From contig VWRR01000002.1 of assembly GCA_013995675.1 (NCBI GenBank), positions 310,001 to 374,000 of the forward strand: DNA of 64,000 nt. The letters are read 5' to 3'. The DNA comes from Cyanidiococcus yangmingshanensis (Eukaryota > Rhodophyta > Bangiophyceae > Cyanidiales > Cyanidiaceae). The translations under genes were made by a program, and so were the position numbers. The notes under the pieces are model-generated. The model saw nothing but the letters and a program-made list of their open reading frames with translations, had not been told where the DNA came from and did not search any database. This document shows positions 62,984-64,000 of the stretch, piece by piece (position 1 is the stretch's first letter; each line of letters begins with the position of its first letter).

Positions 62984-63122
62984 TCAAAAGTCTCGATACG
63001 ATTCGGTAAAACTCTCCGGCGCCTCTATCATGACAGTGCTATTGCCGTCATCGTCGCTCTGGCCCCGATCGTCGCCATCTAAAGCGTCAAGCCGATCGCG
63101 TGTATCCTCATCAACCTCTTCA

Positions 63123-64000
63123 TCAACATCGATCATCTCGGGGATACTGGCGTTCCGAAGCATTTGCGGATGTATCATTTCTACGAGGGGATCCTGACGC
63201 GACACTATCCGTATTTGCATTCTGCGTTACGTTGCTGTAATCGCCATCCATTTGGGTGCTTTTTGCAGTGCCAGTCGCATTCGGAGGCACCGCCGCGAGA
63301 CGCGGAGGAGGCACTGCTTTCGGCCCCGCTGCTGTGGCGGCTTCAGGACGATTTCTCGTCCATCCCTCGACCTGATTCCACATGGTGGCGAGCTTCTCTT
63401 TCGGCATGCTGGCGTAGGCTCGATCTCGTCGCACACCGGCTCTTTGTTCATCGGCCAACGCTGCGCGAAAGCGATCCGCCTGGCTTGGAATTTCGTAGCC
63501 AATCGAGTCCCCGTGAAGAAGTTGCTCCCGCATGTCCGGGTGATAGTGCAGGATCTCTTCCCAGAACAGAGAGCGAAGCTGAGCTGCCGTCAATTGCTCC
63601 CTCTCAAAATAAAACTCCTCAGCTGACAGCGGGTTGCCCGTCACGATCGATTCTGGGGCGTATAGACCTCTAAAGTAAACATGCTGTAGTCCCTCCAGAG
63701 CCGTCAGACGCTTGTCCGGGTCGAACTGGAGCAAATTCTCCAGCAAGTCCAGTGCGTCCGGGGGGGCCTCTAGAAAAATCTCCGCAAAAGGTCGCGGTGG
63801 CCGCTTCGGCAATGAACGCAAATGCTGTTTCGCTTTCGGATTCCGCACTTTGGCGATCGACTCCTCATTTGGGGTTCCGAGGAGTTTCACGATCAACTCC
63901 AGTTGGTGAAAGCTATTAACCCCTGGGAACAAAGGTTCTCCATGATTCAACAATTCGGCAAATATGCACCCGGCTGACCAGATATCAATCGCCGCCGAGT
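63123..64000 (-). CDS. MAP kinase, C-terminal part (partial)
   Basis: The frame enters from the right edge and ends at 63123. It begins in kinase subdomain IX, AAIDIWSAGCIFAELL, followed by PLFPGVNSFHQLELIVKLLG, LLQFDPDKRLTALEGLQHVY and the MAPK C-lobe extension FYFEREQLTAAQLRSLFWEE with ILHYHPD. The extension and long tail resemble plant TDY-type MAP kinases (or ERK7/8). The N-lobe and activation loop are outside the window, so the subclass and activity cannot be judged. An acidic frame at 63220-62984 (IDVDEEVDEDTRDRLDALDG) overlaps the end in the +1 register and may be the true C-terminus. Confidence 0.88.
   Translation of the reverse strand, partial: SAAIDIWSAGCIFAELLNHGEPLFPGVNSFHQLELIVKLLGTPNEESIAKVRNPKAKQHLRSLPKRPPRPFAEIFLEAPPDALDLLENLLQFDPDKRLTALEGLQHVYFRGLYAPESIVTGNPLSAEEFYFEREQLTAAQLRSLFWEEILHYHPDMREQLLHGDSIGYEIPSQADRFRAALADEQRAGVRRDRAYASMPKEKLATMWNQVEGWTRNRPEAATAAGPKAVPPPRLAAVPPNATGTAKSTQMDGDYSNVTQNANTDSVASGSPRRNDTSANASERQYPRDDRC

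Noticed and set aside
1-64000. Mobile elements, viral remnants, CRISPR arrays, bacterial-style operons
   Set aside because: No transposase, integrase, reverse transcriptase, capsid gene, terminal repeats or spaced direct repeats were seen; genes are monocistronic in layout.

Overview
The window looks like nuclear DNA of a compact, intron-poor unicellular eukaryote, most likely a red alga of the Cyanidiophyceae (Cyanidioschyzon or Cyanidiococcus type). This is inference. The grounds are single-exon genes, roughly balanced GC, eukaryote-only families (NOP56, CHMP6, RAB18, SRP72, SEC63, DGAT1, complex I subunit), plant-style versions of some of them (short STN1, CDKC-like kinase, plant-type MAPK tail), and no sign of transposons, viruses or RNA genes. 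About 27 protein genes are supported. They alternate strands almost one by one, so nearly every gene sits in its own transcription unit and intergenic regions are either divergent promoters or convergent ends.

Layout. 1-8.2 kb: an unrecognised membrane-anchored protein running off the left edge, a bacterial-looking SRPBCC protein, the SMC5/6 kleisin NSE4 and an STN1-like telomere OB-fold protein. 8.2-21.4 kb: clamp loader CTF18, ESCRT-III VPS20/CHMP6, snoRNP protein NOP56, a thioredoxin-fold protein and RAD50. 21.4-31.8 kb: RAB18, co-chaperone p23, mitochondrial citrate synthase, COQ10 and SRP72. 33-46 kb: a CDK9/12-like kinase, a possible Mediator MED17, FIS1, PRA1, DGAT1 and complex I 30-kDa subunit NDUFS3. 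46-64 kb: HIKESHI, inositol monophosphatase, a four-CBS protein, a FRAY/OSR1-like pseudokinase, an unrecognised two-part protein, SEC63 and the C-terminal part of a MAP kinase at the right edge. The themes are genome maintenance (NSE4, STN1, CTF18, RAD50), secretion and ER function (SRP72, SEC63, RAB18, PRA1, DGAT1) and mitochondria (citrate synthase, COQ10, NDUFS3, FIS1); nothing suggests a single pathway cluster.

The strongest anomaly is genome-wide rather than local. About ten conserved genes (STN1, RAD50, SRP72, CDK, MED17-like, NDUFS3, IMPase, CBS, pseudokinase, SEC63) continue across a change of reading frame, and every change is in the same sense, +1 in the direction of translation, on both strands. 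At NDUFS3 the switch is pinned to a few bases by a conserved motif. Residual single-base insertions in a long-read assembly are the simplest explanation; widespread +1 recoding is the exciting alternative.

Limits: starts were chosen as plausible ATGs by eye, family calls rest on remembered motifs, short introns could be missed, and no search was run.
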